Source: Zea mays
Lineage: Eukaryota; Streptophyta; Magnoliopsida; Poales; Poaceae
Length of the DNA: 64,000 nt
Assembly: GCF_902167145.1 (NCBI RefSeq)
Contig: NC_050099.1
Location: 243,300,588 to 243,364,587 of the forward strand
Direction of reading: 5' to 3'
Part shown: piece by piece, positions 33,008 to 43,502 of the stretch
Position numbering within the stretch: position 1 is the stretch's first letter
Layout: each line of letters opens with the position of its first letter
The notes under the pieces: model-generated
Database searches by the model: none
What the model was told of the DNA's origin: nothing
The model's input: the letters and a program-made list of their open reading frames with translations, nothing else
Made by a program: the position numbers and the translations under genes

Positions 33008-35287
33008 TCAAGCTTGAGTTTTGAGGGCCCTATATTGCATAGGACCAGTGACTCTCTCAATCAAGGACTTTGCAACCCAAATTTGTCTAGGTCTACTCTT
33101 GTTTGGTGGACCTAGGAATGTAACTTTGACCTTTCCATTTGCAACTTTTCTTAGAACATAATGAGCATTGAAAGCAAATGGTCTTGAGTGCTTAGGCAAG
33201 GGAGTTGGTGGTTTGGCTTTGCAGTTGTGGGCAAAATGACCTTCATTTCCACACTCAAAGCATTTGATAGGCTTGTGAGTTTGCTTTGGCTTGTATTGAG
33301 TAGTAGCTTTCTTTTGCACAAAAGATTTGTATCCAATACCACTCTTGTTGTTTTTCATGACAGTGTTCATAAGCAACTCATTTTGGAGGTATTGGCCCTT
33401 GTTGAACTTTTGCACACTTGTTGCAAGATGTTCATTTTCACTCTTAAGTTTCTTGACCTCATTTTTAAGCCTTTCATTATCCACTGCCAACTCGTTGTTG
33501 AAATCATTGTTCTCAATAGCAACCTTTCCTCTAGTAGTTGCATCAGTCAAGTATCTCTTCAATTTTTGGTTGTCTAAAGTCAAGACTTCAACTTTTTCAG
33601 TCAATTCAGCATGTAGACTAGTTTGCTCTCCTTGACTCAAATCATCACATGAGGTTGCTACATCAATCTTAACAACAGGGTTAATAGCCTCATGTGTTTT
33701 GCAAGATAAAAGTTCATTTTGAACAAGAAGATTATCATGATCAAATTTAATCTGAGTATAGTCGTCCTTGATTTTAACTAGTCTATCTTGCAACTCCCTA
33801 TTAGCTTCATTTAACTTTTCATATTTATCCTTAGCATCTTTTAGGGAGGTTGTGAGCTCATTTACAGTTGATGACATAGTTTTGTTTTCTTCTTTCATTT
33901 CATCACTAGCTTTCATAACTATGTCATATTTGGCATTTAAAGATTCATTTTCATTTTTCAACCTATCACATTTAGCTTTTGACTTTCTAATGATTTGAGT
34001 ATATTCTTTAAGCAAGTCAGCTAGCTCATCATATGAAGGTGAAGCAAATTCCTCATCACTATCACTATCATCAGTAATATCAATATCATTTTGTAACTTC
34101 CGTTCACCTCTAGCCATGAGGCATAGGTGAGAAGTCGATGATGGCGATGGTGGTGGTGAAGAGAAGTCCCCGGCGATGGCGGCAACTTTTTCATCATTCT
34201 CTTCTTCACTTGAAGAAGATCCACTTGATGACTCAATGTCAGTGAGCCAGTCACCAACAATATATGCCTTTCCATTTTTCTTTTTGTGGAACCTTTTTTG
34301 CTTTCCATCCTTACTCTTGAAGAATCTCTTTTCCTTCTTCTCATCATCGCTGTCATCTTCTTTCTTGCCCTTGAACTTGTTCTTCTTGGGCTTGTTACAT
34401 TGATGAGCAAGATGACCGAGCTCTCCACAAATGTAGCAATCCATCTCATAAATGGGCTTTCTTTTGTTGGAAAAGAATTTCTTCTTTCTTGAATCAAATT
34501 TGATGCCTTCTCTGTTGAGCTTCTTCAACATCTTGGTGGTCTTCCTTACCATCAAGGCAATGTTAGCATCAAGGTCATCATCACTTGAGGATTCTTCCTC
34601 AACTTGTATTTTAGCTTTTCCTTTTCTTTCTTGATTTGCTTTGAGAGCCAAATCCTTTCTCTTGGAAGATGACTCATCTTTGTCGTTGATGTGCATGTAC
34701 ATCTCATGAGCATTGATCTTTCCCAATATCTGTGTAGGTGTGGTAACTGAAAGATCCATTTGATGTATCACAGTGGCAATGTGTCCATATTTGTCTATTG
34801 GGAGGACACTGAGAATCTTCCTCACAACATCCGGTTGTGAGATTTGAGTAAGCCCCAATCCATTTACTTCCTCTACAAGAATATTGAGACATGAGTACAT
34901 AGCATTGGCATTTTCATTAGCAAGCATTTCAAAAGAATTTAACTTTCTCATAGCAATGTGATATCTCTCCTCACGCTCACTTCTAGTTCCTTCATGTAGA
35001 GCACAAATATCCATCCACAAATCATGAGCATTTTTATGATTTCTTACTCTATTGAACACATCTTTGCAAAGGCCTCTAAAAAGGGTGTTTTTGGCCTTGG
35101 CATTCCATTTTTCATAATTAAACTCATCACCTACAAGATTTGTGCGATCTCTAGGTTCGGGGAATCCTTGTGTGGCGGCTTTATAGACACCAATGTCTAT
35201 AGCCTCTAAATATGCTTCCATATGAATTTTCCAATAAGGAAAATCGTCACCATAAAAAACGGGAGGAGGTCCATCCCCACCGGACAT
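33008..35287 (-). CDS. Copia-3 Gag
   Basis: The intact ORF of 759 codons starts MSGGDGPPPVFYGDDF. It holds the capsid region (WKIHMEAYLEAIDIGVYKA onward), a first zinc knuckle CYICGELGHLAHQC (about residue 284), an acidic and lysine-rich linker, a long coiled coil (about 400-620) and a second zinc knuckle CFECGNEGHFAHNC (about 674). Two knuckles separated by a coiled coil distinguish it from Gag of Copia-2 and Copia-4, which have one. It ends KTQA-stop, 17 bp before the pol frame. It is surprisingly whole given the decayed pol. Confidence 0.92.
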   Translation of the reverse strand: MSGGDGPPPVFYGDDFPYWKIHMEAYLEAIDIGVYKAATQGFPEPRDRTNLVGDEFNYEKWNAKAKNTLFRGLCKDVFNRVRNHKNAHDLWMDICALHEGTRSEREERYHIAMRKLNSFEMLANENANAMYSCLNILVEEVNGLGLTQISQPDVVRKILSVLPIDKYGHIATVIHQMDLSVTTPTQILGKINAHEMYMHINDKDESSSKRKDLALKANQERKGKAKIQVEEESSSDDDLDANIALMVRKTTKMLKKLNREGIKFDSRKKKFFSNKRKPIYEMDCYICGELGHLAHQCNKPKKNKFKGKKEDDSDDEKKEKRFFKSKDGKQKRFHKKKNGKAYIVGDWLTDIESSSGSSSSEEENDEKVAAIAGDFSSPPPSPSSTSHLCLMARGERKLQNDIDITDDSDSDEEFASPSYDELADLLKEYTQIIRKSKAKCDRLKNENESLNAKYDIVMKASDEMKEENKTMSSTVNELTTSLKDAKDKYEKLNEANRELQDRLVKIKDDYTQIKFDHDNLLVQNELLSCKTHEAINPVVKIDVATSCDDLSQGEQTSLHAELTEKVEVLTLDNQKLKRYLTDATTRGKVAIENNDFNNELAVDNERLKNEVKKLKSENEHLATSVQKFNKGQYLQNELLMNTVMKNNKSGIGYKSFVQKKATTQYKPKQTHKPIKCFECGNEGHFAHNCKAKPPTPLPKHSRPFAFNAHYVLRKVANGKVKVTFLGPPNKSRPRQIWVAKSLIERVTGPMQYRALKTQA

Positions 35288-35325
35288 CGTAACTCTTAGC
35301 GGTTAAGCTAATCTAAGAGCAACAA

Positions 35326-35338
35326 GGCTCTGATACCA
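35326..35338 (-). other. Primer binding site of Copia-3
   Basis: On the minus strand it reads TGGTATCAGAGCC, two bases after the LTR end at 35341, complementary to initiator methionine tRNA. Confidence 0.85.
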
Positions 35339-35340
35339 AT

Positions 35341-36792
35341 TGAAAGAATCACGATGCCCAAGAGGGGGGTGAATTGGGCTTTTCTAAAAATCAACACTAA
35401 TTAAAACCTAAGCAAGAGCTAAGCAAGAGCCCAACTTCACCCCAACAACTAGCACTAAGATAATAATACTAGAAATGCAACAATGCTAAGACAATACTTC
35501 AAATACTTGCTAAACAAATACACAATGTAAAGTGCTTGAATTAAGTGCGGAATGTAAAGCAAGGTTTAGAAGACTCCTCCAATTTTTCCCGAGGTATCGA
35601 AGAGTCGACACTCTCCACTAGTCCTCGTTGGAGCACCCGCGCAAGGGTATCGCTCCCCCTTGGTCCTCGCAAGAACCAAGTGCTCACTACGAGATGATCC
35701 TTTGCCACTCCGGCGCGGTGGATCCCTCGAGACCGCTTACAAACTTGAGTCGGGTCACCAACAAGATCTTCACAGTGATCACCGAGCTCCCAACGCCACC
35801 AAGTCGTCTAGGTGATGCCGATCACCAAGAGTAACAAGCCGTAGACTTTCGCTTGACCAAGAGAAGCCTAATGCAAGTGGTGTGTGCTCTAGGTGGCTCT
35901 CGCTAGCGCTAATGAGGAACAAATGCGGGATTAAGATTTTCTAATCTCCTTACTAGGCTTTTGGTGCTTGCAATGCTCTAGCAATGTGCTGGAATAAATG
36001 TGGGCTGCAAGACATTGAATATGGTGGGTGGAGGGGGTATAAACAGCCCTTACCCACCAACTAGCCGTTACAGGCATTTTACTGCGCACGGGCGCACCGG
36101 ACTGTCCGGTGCGCCACCGGTGCGCCAACGGTCGTTTCCAACGGCTAGTTCTGACAGGTAGCCGTTGGACTCATGGCACACCGGACAGTCCGGTGCACTG
36201 TCCGGTGCAATGTCCGACGCGCCACTATAATTCACTTCTGAAACAGGCGCGCTCGGGTTTTGCTGCCTGGGGAGGCCTTCCCCTGGGCCAGCCTGGCCCA
36301 CCTGGCAGATGGTGCACCGGACAGTCCGGTGCACACCGGACAACCCGGTGCCCCAGGTCCAGAAACCTTATCTCTTGTTTTTCAGCTGATTTTCAAATCA
36401 TTTTTTCGTTCTAACTTGTGAGTAAGTTCTAGAGTGACACCTAGCACTGTATGTGAGTGTGATTGTGCACCAACACTACACTAGAACTCTCTTGGTCAAA
36501 CTACTCATCGACAACCCCTCTTTATAGTACGACTAAAAGAGAATAAAAGACCTAACTAAATCACGAGTGTCCACATCTCCTTGACATTCGGACTCCGTAG
36601 TCCTTCACCTTTTGTTTCGTAGTTTTAGCCGTCGCTTCGAGTTCTTATCTCCGGGATTGTTTTCACCGTTATAGTACTTCTACCTGTAATGCGACCTAAC
36701 TTACCATTTGTCTCTGCAAAACACACGTTAGTCACATATAACATTACGTTGTCATTAATCACTAAAACCAACCAGGGGCCTAGATGCTTTCA
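35341..36792 (-). repeat. 5' LTR of Copia-3
   Basis: On the minus strand it starts TGAAAGCATCTAGGCC (36792) and ends GATTCTTTCA (35341); it is 1452 bp. A small palindromic array with the same CACCGGACAGTCCGGTG core lies at about 36092-36350. A TATA-like TTTATA lies on the minus strand near 36040. Ordinary ORFs here have no content. Confidence 0.88.
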
Positions 36793-36797
36793 AATAG

Positions 36798-37018
36798 GAC
36801 AATATATCGACGATGAGTAGTCAGGTAAAAAATATTCTGATATCACTGGATGAATAGACGATGCTTGATGCGTTGTCTTTTAGGCAGTTTTGTTTTAGCG
36901 GACGATCGTGGTTTCTTTGTTGGCCGATTGCGCATATCATATTTTTCTTCACAGGAAATAAGAGATAGATAATTATATAATTATTTCTCGCTTAAATAAT
37001 AGTTTAGTTTGGTATTCA

Positions 37019-37063
<45 letters not shown>

Positions 37064-37179
37064 CTTATACATATTAAAACACATTCGTTTTCTAAAATTG
37101 TTAAAATAATCGTAGCAGTGTTTACATTTTTGTATTTAAAATGATAGTTTTCGCCTTGTAAAAAATTATAGTCCTCTTA
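36798..37179. other. Intergenic DNA with a (TA)n microsatellite
   Basis: This is AT-rich single-copy-looking DNA. A pure TA run of about 21 units occupies roughly 37020-37062. No gene is seen. Confidence 0.8.
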
Positions 37180-37471
37180 GAGCATCTCCAACAACGTGAC
37201 CTATAAAAATGCCCTATAATTTAAAAATAAGTATATTTTATAGAATTTAGGGCACCAACAAAACACCTCGCTCCAACAGTAAAGCCCCAAATCTAGATTA
37301 TATGGCAGTCCACTACGGTGTAGTATATTTGAGTCACTTGAGAGGGTGCCCCGTGCCCTATAGTTTTTTGACAAAAATTTATGAAATATGGCACTGTTGG
37401 AGTAGTTTTTTCTGTATAGAACCCCATATTTCAATTTGAGGCACTAGTTTGAGGCATTGTTGGAGATGCTC
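37180..37471. mobile_element. Tourist-like MITE (292 bp) with TTA target duplication
   Basis: Terminal inverted repeats GAGCATCTCCAACAA (37180-37194) and its complement (37457-37471) are perfect over 15 bp, and TTA flanks both sides (37177-37179 and 37472-37474). It is short, AT-rich and has no ORF. A 3-bp TTA/TAA duplication is the mark of PIF/Harbinger-derived MITEs. Confidence 0.85.
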
Positions 37472-37829
37472 TTAATAAAGTTATAGTTAGGTTTTCTAAT
37501 AAAATAGAAATGGCCAATTGTTCACTATCTTCAATTCAGGATGTATTTGTGTTCATATTATTAGCTTTCACAAATAATTGCTTAACATTGTGTTTTATAA
37601 TTTTACAAACTCATAATCTTAGATATATCATATATAGATCATAAAGATTTTAAAAGATTCACCCAATGCTTATATATTTATAATTTAAATATCTTCAAGT
37701 TTATATCTTATTATATAAAACAAATACTATTTTTTTTAAAAAAAAGTGTCTTCTCTGACCTAACAGTAACATATGCATGCATGCTTCCTGAATCCTGATG
37801 TCGTTGTTGTCCACTTGTCCCCCGCAGGC

Positions 37830-38694
37830 ACTCCGGCTGGTACTTTGCTCCTCGATCCAGGGATGCTCCTAGCGCTACGCATCCCTGTGGTCGTCTTGGC
37901 GTCCGTCCTGGTGCTGGTGACCACGCGCGGTGTCATTCACCCTCGCAGTGTCGTGCGCCCTTGTGGCGTGCAGGCGGCGGCGCGGGAGATGGTGTTGAAC
38001 GTCGACCTGGCCCGACAAAAGGAGGCGCTGTGGCAGGCGGAGCGCAAGAGCATGCATGAATAAGAGCAATGCCTTGGCCAGCACTAGCCACGACATCCGG
38101 TCTGCGTTGTCCCGTTCGGAGGCGCAATTGCTCCCCGGCATCATGGAAAACCTTGATCAGACGGGAAAGATGCAGCTGGAGGAAGCCGAGTTCAGCATGG
38201 CCGGCGGATGTCCTGTAGGAGTCGGTGGACATGGCTAACGTGACGGGCATCCGACGAGGAGTCGAGAGGTGGTCTGGGACACCCCTGCGCGCGAGACTTC
38301 TCAATCCTGATATGTGCGGCCGTCCTCAGGGACAGCAAGCGCCTCAAGCAGATCCTGGACAACCTACTCGGCAACGCCCCTCAAGTTCACCGATGAAGGC
38401 CACGCCGTCTTCCGGGGATGGGCGACCCCGCTGATCACCGGGAGCCATGTCAGAGCTCCATCAAGGTTTGCACACCCATGGCAGCACGGCGGCAGCGGCT
38501 ATGGTTATTCAGGGCAAGATAGGTCCTGGTGACCAGGATCATCTGCAGAATGACCCCAATTTGGTTGAGTTTTTCTTTGAAGTGGTTGATACCGGCCTGC
38601 GTTGGGATGCCCAAGGAGAAGAGGATGTTCGTGTTCGAAAACTATGTTCAGGTGAACAATGGCCAAGAATAGTGGAAGCCGTTCGCAGATAGTG
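37830..38694 (+). pseudogene. Decayed CKI1-type sensor histidine kinase
   Basis: Pieces in order: a hydrophobic segment (IPVVVLASVLVLVT), a membrane-proximal helix (LARQKEALWQAERKSM), an H-box fragment around the phospho-accepting histidine (ASTSHDIRSAL), LEEAEFSMA, ESVDMANV, the N-box region (RLKQILDNLLGNA, LKFTDEGHAVF), then FFFEVVDTG and, in another frame, PKEKRMFVFENYVQVNNG. Frameshifts lie at about 38050 (a duplicated CATG), 38230-38300, 38385 and 38605, and parts of the H-box region are missing. No receiver domain is seen. These enzymes are membrane histidine kinases of two-component signalling; this copy cannot encode one. Confidence 0.85.
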
Positions 38695-39609
38695 GAAGCC
38701 AACATCACAGACGTACGTACGCAGCGGTGTAGTGTAGGTACGTCCGTACGTGTACGTAACGCGAGCTGTAGTCTCTTCTTGTTTCCCGCCCTAAATTAAG
38801 TGTCCGTTGCAGTTGCACCGACCGTTGCAGGAGGTGGAGCTAGCGCTGGTCTGCTGGACCCGTTACCGCGGACTGCGGCGAACCGAAGCCGCCATTACGA
38901 AGCTGTCGCAGGCCGCCGTCAGTCAGAGAGAGCATCACACAGCACAGCAGTACAGCAAAGCTTCGTCAGCTTCAGCCTATGGTACTCTACGTCCATCTCC
39001 TCCTCCTCCACCATCATTGACCTCCATGGATTCTTTGCTCCATCTCCGTCTGCAAGGTGCCGTCGTCCAGCTCTATCCGTGGCGACGAGCGAGCGAGCCA
39101 GTTTACGGTTCTGTTGTACTGCCTGCGTGCCCATTGGCCACTTCGTCCACTCTGGCTTGTTTGGAAATTTCCCCGTCTCATTTCTTGCTCTTCCCGTACG
39201 TGGCGTTTCTCGGTTCATCAACAATTCTTTGCTCCAGAGCTCTCTTTGAATCACAGCTCCAGCAGTTCCAGCACCCTCATTTCTTTGCATTTGTGACCAA
39301 CCGTTGTAGGGAGAGAGAAAAAACCAGTCTACTATATAGCAAAATAGATGAAAGTAGTCACACGACAAACAAAAAAAAAATGAGCAACAGCAAAAGAAGC
39401 AAGAAATCACGCTCAGCGGCCTTTCTATCTCACTCCTTGTTCAAACTACAATCAATCACCCACTGTTTCAAACTACAATCTGAACAGTGATTTGCATGAC
39501 CAGGTACACGTCTGACGTCTTGCTGGAGAGATGGCCTCATCTCTCACTGATTACCGCAGAGCTACCAGTGCTACCACCACTCTGCGCGTCGTCGGCCGCC
39601 AGCCAAGAG
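38695..39609. other. No gene recognised between the kinase remnant and GDU
   Basis: 38712-38762 is rich in GTACGTAC. ORFs of 60-230 codons exist on both strands but have no recognisable domain and differ in composition from real genes. The segment nearest 39609 probably includes the 3' untranslated region of the GDU-like gene. Confidence 0.5.
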
Positions 39610-40047
39610 CTAGCTCCTCGCCCCGCACCTCCCATCCTCGCCGCACACGCCGCCGACGCCGCCACGGGCGTCGTCCAGGCCCCGGCCCAGCGCCGGCGTG
39701 GCCAGGAACGTCGGCATCTCGTCGCCGGCCATGATGACCAGCACGCGCTCCCGCCGACGCTCCCCTGCGGCCTTCCCGCCGCCATCCTGGCGTTCCAGGC
39801 CGCCGCCGTCGTCGTCCGGCCCGCCGGCCGGCAGCAGGCTGCCGCCGGACACGGACAGCTTCCAGTGGGAGCAGGCCAGCGCCAGGAGCGACAGCGCGAT
39901 GAGCCCCAGCGTAGCCGCCAGCCCGCCGAATAGGTAGTACGGCACCGGCGACTGCCACGCCGTCGATGCGCTCGACCCCGGCGACGGCGCCGCGGGGCCC
40001 TGGCCCTGGCCCGTGCCCATCGGGTGCTCCGCTCCTGCGGGCCACAT
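39610..40047 (-). CDS. GLUTAMINE DUMPER-like membrane protein
   Basis: The intronless ORF of 145 codons starts MWPAGAEHPMG. It has one transmembrane segment (about residues 37-61, FGGLAATLGLIALSLLALAC followed by SHWKL) and the family's cytosolic VIMAG motif in VLVIMAGDEMPTFLATP (103-117). GDU proteins are small plant membrane proteins that stimulate amino-acid export; the VIMAG box is essential in the family. Length and layout are normal and no defect is seen. The variable tail after residue 118 is usual. The start is the first ATG after a TATA box about 200 bp upstream, and longer ORFs in the other frames are shadows. Confidence 0.92.
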   Translation of the reverse strand: MWPAGAEHPMGTGQGQGPAAPSPGSSASTAWQSPVPYYLFGGLAATLGLIALSLLALACSHWKLSVSGGSLLPAGGPDDDGGGLERQDGGGKAAGERRRERVLVIMAGDEMPTFLATPALGRGLDDARGGVGGVCGEDGRCGARS

Positions 40048-40250
40048 GTGGTTCTCTTCTCGTGGTGAATCGATCTTTCAGTGCATATGCCACTGCCCCG
40101 GCCACGGCTAGGCGGCCAGTGACACCTGCCTCGGTAGCAGCGTCTCTGCTCTGCTGCTGTCTCGCTTGCGTTTCTCTCGTGAGGACTGAGGAGGCCAGGA
40201 GGGAGACGGCCAGTGTTCGTCTGCCAGTGGCTGTACATTGCTCAGGCCCT

Positions 40251-40259
40251 ATTTATATA
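40251..40259 (-). promoter_or_regulatory. TATA box of the GDU-like gene
   Basis: On the minus strand TATATAAAT, followed by AGGGCC, lies about 204 bp before the ATG at 40047, giving a leader of roughly 170 bases. Confidence 0.55.
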
Positions 40260-40269
40260 GATTATATAG

Positions 40270-41767
40270 TTCTATTTTTAAGGTACTAGTAATAATAGCA
40301 TGGCAAAGCTGATCGCAAATTAAGCAAAAAAAAAAGCGAGGGATTTAGTTTAGTGTCGTCATCATGTGTATACTCTATATGGTACAATCATTAATAAGTA
40401 GAGCTACTGAGCTAGCACGGTCGATATAAATTATAATTGTAAATCAGATAAATTTGATTCTTTTGTTTTCTTTCAAAAATCATACGGTATATGATTTGTC
40501 CCCGATCCTACTACGGCAAGTAAGAAGAGCACCTTGGTTTGCTCCTATGGCTTGCCGACCTGAATAACCTGATGATGTTGTTTTGAAGTGCTAGCTGCCC
40601 GGTAGAGGTAACAATGTACTCTAAATCTACACTATAAAATGTAAGCATCAGATCAAATTGGAATCGGGCTCTAAGCAAAATCGCGTATTGTTTAGCTTAA
40701 AGAAAGTAAAATAGTTCCGCGTACCCTATTTTCCACGCTCTGCTTAAAGAAGGCAAAATCACGTATTGTTTAGCTTTGCTTTGTGGGCTATAGGCCCTGT
40801 TTGTTTAAGTTCTTTTCGGTTTCTGTTCATCAGAAGCTACGACAGACTGCCAAACACTAAGCTTTTCAGCCTGTTTTATGAAAATCACTTTAGTCAAAAT
40901 ATCCAAAATAAATGTGAACATAAAATCGATCGAGTTATGCGATAACTGTCACTTTCCACGTACTAAACCATATAGACCTTTTTATCTTCCTCGCTTGTAA
41001 TCTCCACAATATTCAGAATCTCTCTGTAGCCAAATTCTCACTATCGTCATAATCTTAAAAAAACCTCGAAAAAAAACTGACCAAAAAGCTACATAGCGTA
41101 CCGGTGGGCATTTTTTACTCGTTCGTTACGACATCTCCTCACAAACTAAGGACACTCTCGTATCCATGAGATGAGGGGCAACTAATCGCGCGCGCTCTCT
41201 CTCATGATCGTCGAGCATTATATGGCTTTTTGCATACGTTTGTGCACGGCTTGGCTTACAATCTGCCCGAACTCAACATGTTTGGAAGGACTTCACTTTA
41301 AAGTTTTTCAGTTTTACCATAAAACAGCTCCAATAAATTATTAAAGTGGATTCGAGTAGTGTTTGACTTGCACATGAACTTCAACTTCTGTAATACAATT
41401 AAGTTGTATGTGTTTCTTTGATTACCCTTGATCATTAGTGATTGTCACGAGAGAACTAAAGCTCTATGTTATGTAACTAGTGGTGTGGTGAGTAATTTTC
41501 ATGCAACTTTATGAGGAGGTATAAAAACAGTTTGTGAAGCATCTTTTGAGGATCTTTGTGAATTTCATGAAGCTATCCTTAGTTTCAATTTTTTTCAAAG
41601 TTAGCGCTCTAGACCTATTTGGATGGAAGAAGCTCGAACGACATTGAATTTTTTGAAGTGAGCCCTCCCTAAATTTGCATAAATATAATAAAACATTTAC
41701 AAGGCTTAAAGGCCAAATAACATTTTCCAATAATTTTATGATGTGTATTCGGTACTTATATCAAATA
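40270..41767. other. Intergenic DNA up to the Helitron end
   Basis: No gene is recognised. An imperfect direct repeat around CGTATTGTTTAGCTT occurs at 40684 and 40764. GGCCCTGTTTGTTTAA at about 40794 resembles the end of an hAT-like element but no matching end is found. The stretch 41346-41767 is AT-rich. Confidence 0.5.
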
Positions 41768-41795
41768 CTAGGTATGTACCCATGCGATGCGACGG
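41768..41795 (-). other. 3' terminus of Helitron-1 with hairpin and CTAG
   Basis: The minus strand ends CTAG followed by T. Upstream, CCGT and a following GC pair imperfectly with GC and ATGG to form the short hairpin (about 41779-41795) that acts as the Helitron terminator of rolling-circle transfer. Compared with the common grass sequence the hairpin has a C-to-T change that leaves a G-T pair. Confidence 0.82.
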
Positions 41796-42577
41796 CAAAT
41801 AAATTATTCGATAAATGTTAGTGTACAACGATTACATTGATGTTTCTGGCGTTGCTATGGTTTCTATATATCACATAGGTGATCGATAGTTGTTTAAACA
41901 CTTATCTTTGGCTTTGCTTAGTGAGTCCCAAATTATCAATGGTTGGTATCAAACATTTTTTATCTTGTAATAAGCAAACAACAATACAGATGCAAAATGA
42001 AATGTAGAAGGTACACAAAATTAAGTGGCAGCATACAAAAAATCCGCCTTAGGATCATTGTAGCTCTTAACCAAAACAGCTCCACAACATGTGGTTCCAT
42101 GATTACATTAGACGAATCAGGTGCACATTCAAGAAATAAAATCAAGGACTGTTCAGGAACAATGGCTAACAGTAATTTTCGAATTACGCGCAAACAAGGA
42201 ACAGTGCAAAAATTAAATTTCACATTCGTCACACTCCTTCGGTTCCCCAATTTTATTGGCAACTTACTCCTGCTTTGGTTCATCACATTTCACATCTGAA
42301 CCAACAACTACATGATAACAAAACCAACATCAAATGTTGCCCCTCGAAATCGAACAGCGGAACCAAAGCAATTGGAAAAGTGAAATCATCTAACCTTTTA
42401 GTTTGCTGCACCTTGCCCTCCTCTTTTAGGTCATCTCATTTCACATCTGAGATAACAACTACGTAAAAACAAAATTAGCATTAAAAACTTGTCCACAAAC
42501 AATCGGCAGCAGAAGCAATGTGACTACCAGTGAGGCATTCCTTTTTGAGATAAAGATACTCAGACCAGTACCAAGCT

Positions 42578-42726
42578 TCAGGTGTAATAAAATAAAAGGT
42601 ATCAATATAGCTGCTAAATCTACCAACAACCCCTTGAACCAAGCTTCAGGCTCCAGATTTCGTACCTGATGACGTTTTTAGGCGTGATCCTAGGCGCCTT
42701 GATACCTTTTATTTTATTACACCTGA
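42578..42726. repeat. Perfect 27-bp inverted repeat with a 95-bp spacer
   Basis: TCAGGTGTAATAAAATAAAA at 42578 (27 bp to 42604) is exactly complementary to 42700-42726. The spacer contains a second copy of AAGCTTCAGG, also present at the left edge. No target duplication is clear. It could fold into a stable RNA hairpin if transcribed. Possibly a small foldback element inside the Helitron. Confidence 0.85.
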
Positions 42727-42810
42727 TGAGGTTACAAGCACGAAAGAACTACAAATATGTCACTGTTTCAGGAAGAGTTGAGTATAAAAAATAGGGGCAT
42801 TTAAACTTAC

Positions 42811-43502
42811 ATGGCATGTATCAACTATAACAGAATCATTTCGAGCTAGATGGTTGCTCCGGTACTCATCTGCTAGTATTTCCAAGATTCTACAGTATCA
42901 TCTGCTAGAATCATTTCGCCTTTATGAATTGAATTGTTCATAAAGCAAGTATTTTCGAGATTCTCCAATCCTATTAACCCCATAGAACCATCTCTTCCAA
43001 AGCTTCTGTAATACGAATCAGAATTCATATCACTAACATCTCCATAATTTTCTTTATTAGTACCACCAATTTTGGATGTTAAGAGTTAGACATTGCATAG
43101 ACTTGCACTTCCAAAAGGTTTTGCACGTACACTGAAAAGGATAAGTACATCTGGCAAGAAAATATTAGGCTATGCTATAAGACGATAAAAACATAAATCA
43201 ATACCATCTCCAAATATAAATTAATTCCGGACAAATGAAAAAAAATAGATGGATCAAATGTGGCAGCTGATGCTACCTCTTGATCTGCATGGCAGAAGTC
43301 ATGTAGTCCATTACATTCATTCATTAATATTAGGTTTGTCTGTCCTGAAAAATCCCAAATATGAACTTGGATAAAGAAACATTAAGTAAACAATAGTAAT
43401 TGAAGTGCATTTTCAAAGTTGGAAATGTGAGCAGCAACATACTGGTTGAGAATCCACATTAAAAATCTTGTTAACCCGGCTGTAATTCTCAACTGGATTG
43501 TC
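42811..43502 (-). pseudogene. Captured fragment of a UBP-type ubiquitin-specific protease
   Basis: On the minus strand, about 42935-43010 encodes GLIGLENLENTCFMNNS, the catalytic cysteine box of UBP5/8-11-type deubiquitinases, with the glycine before NTCFMN changed to glutamate. A later exon ending at 42811 (donor GTAAGT) encodes ADEYRSNHLARNDSVIVDTC, another conserved UBP segment. Upstream, two short exons with canonical AG and GT borders (43443-43502 and 43277-43344) encode DNPVENYSRVNK and ILMNECNGLHDFC; I assign them to this gene only by position. In the intact enzyme a large part lies between box and segment; most of it is missing. No histidine box is seen. Confidence 0.7.

Larger units (their letters stand above)
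25685..36792 (-). mobile_element. Copia-3: reverse Sirevirus-type element with an env-like ORF (3' end off-window)
   Basis: Read on the minus strand: 5' LTR (36792-35341), primer site, gag, protease, integrase, RT, RNase H, a long spacer, an env-like ORF and a 3' untranslated region. It is cut at 25685 by the insertion of LTR-A, so its 3' LTR must lie left of the window. The expected target duplication next to the 5' LTR is AATAG (36793-36797). pol has several frameshifts. The LTR sequence differs from the other Copia elements here, so this is a separate and older family. Confidence 0.9.

Noticed and set aside
25685..36792. Copia-3 as a complete element within the window
   Set aside because: No second LTR starting GATTCTTTCA-type or ending TGAAAGCATCTAGG was found to its left; the 3' end lies beyond position 1.
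38807..39490. ORFs of 150-230 codons downstream of the kinase relic
   Set aside because: No domain, no start context and no similarity that I recognise; composition is unlike the flanking genes.
39537..40238. 233-codon arginine-rich ORF on the minus strand (and a 184-codon ORF at 39551-40105)
   Set aside because: Both overlap the GDU-like gene in other frames; only the 39610-40047 frame shows the transmembrane segment and VIMAG motif.
40794..41345. Possible hAT-type element beginning GGCCCTGTTTGTTT
   Set aside because: No matching inverted end or 8-bp duplication could be found on the right side.
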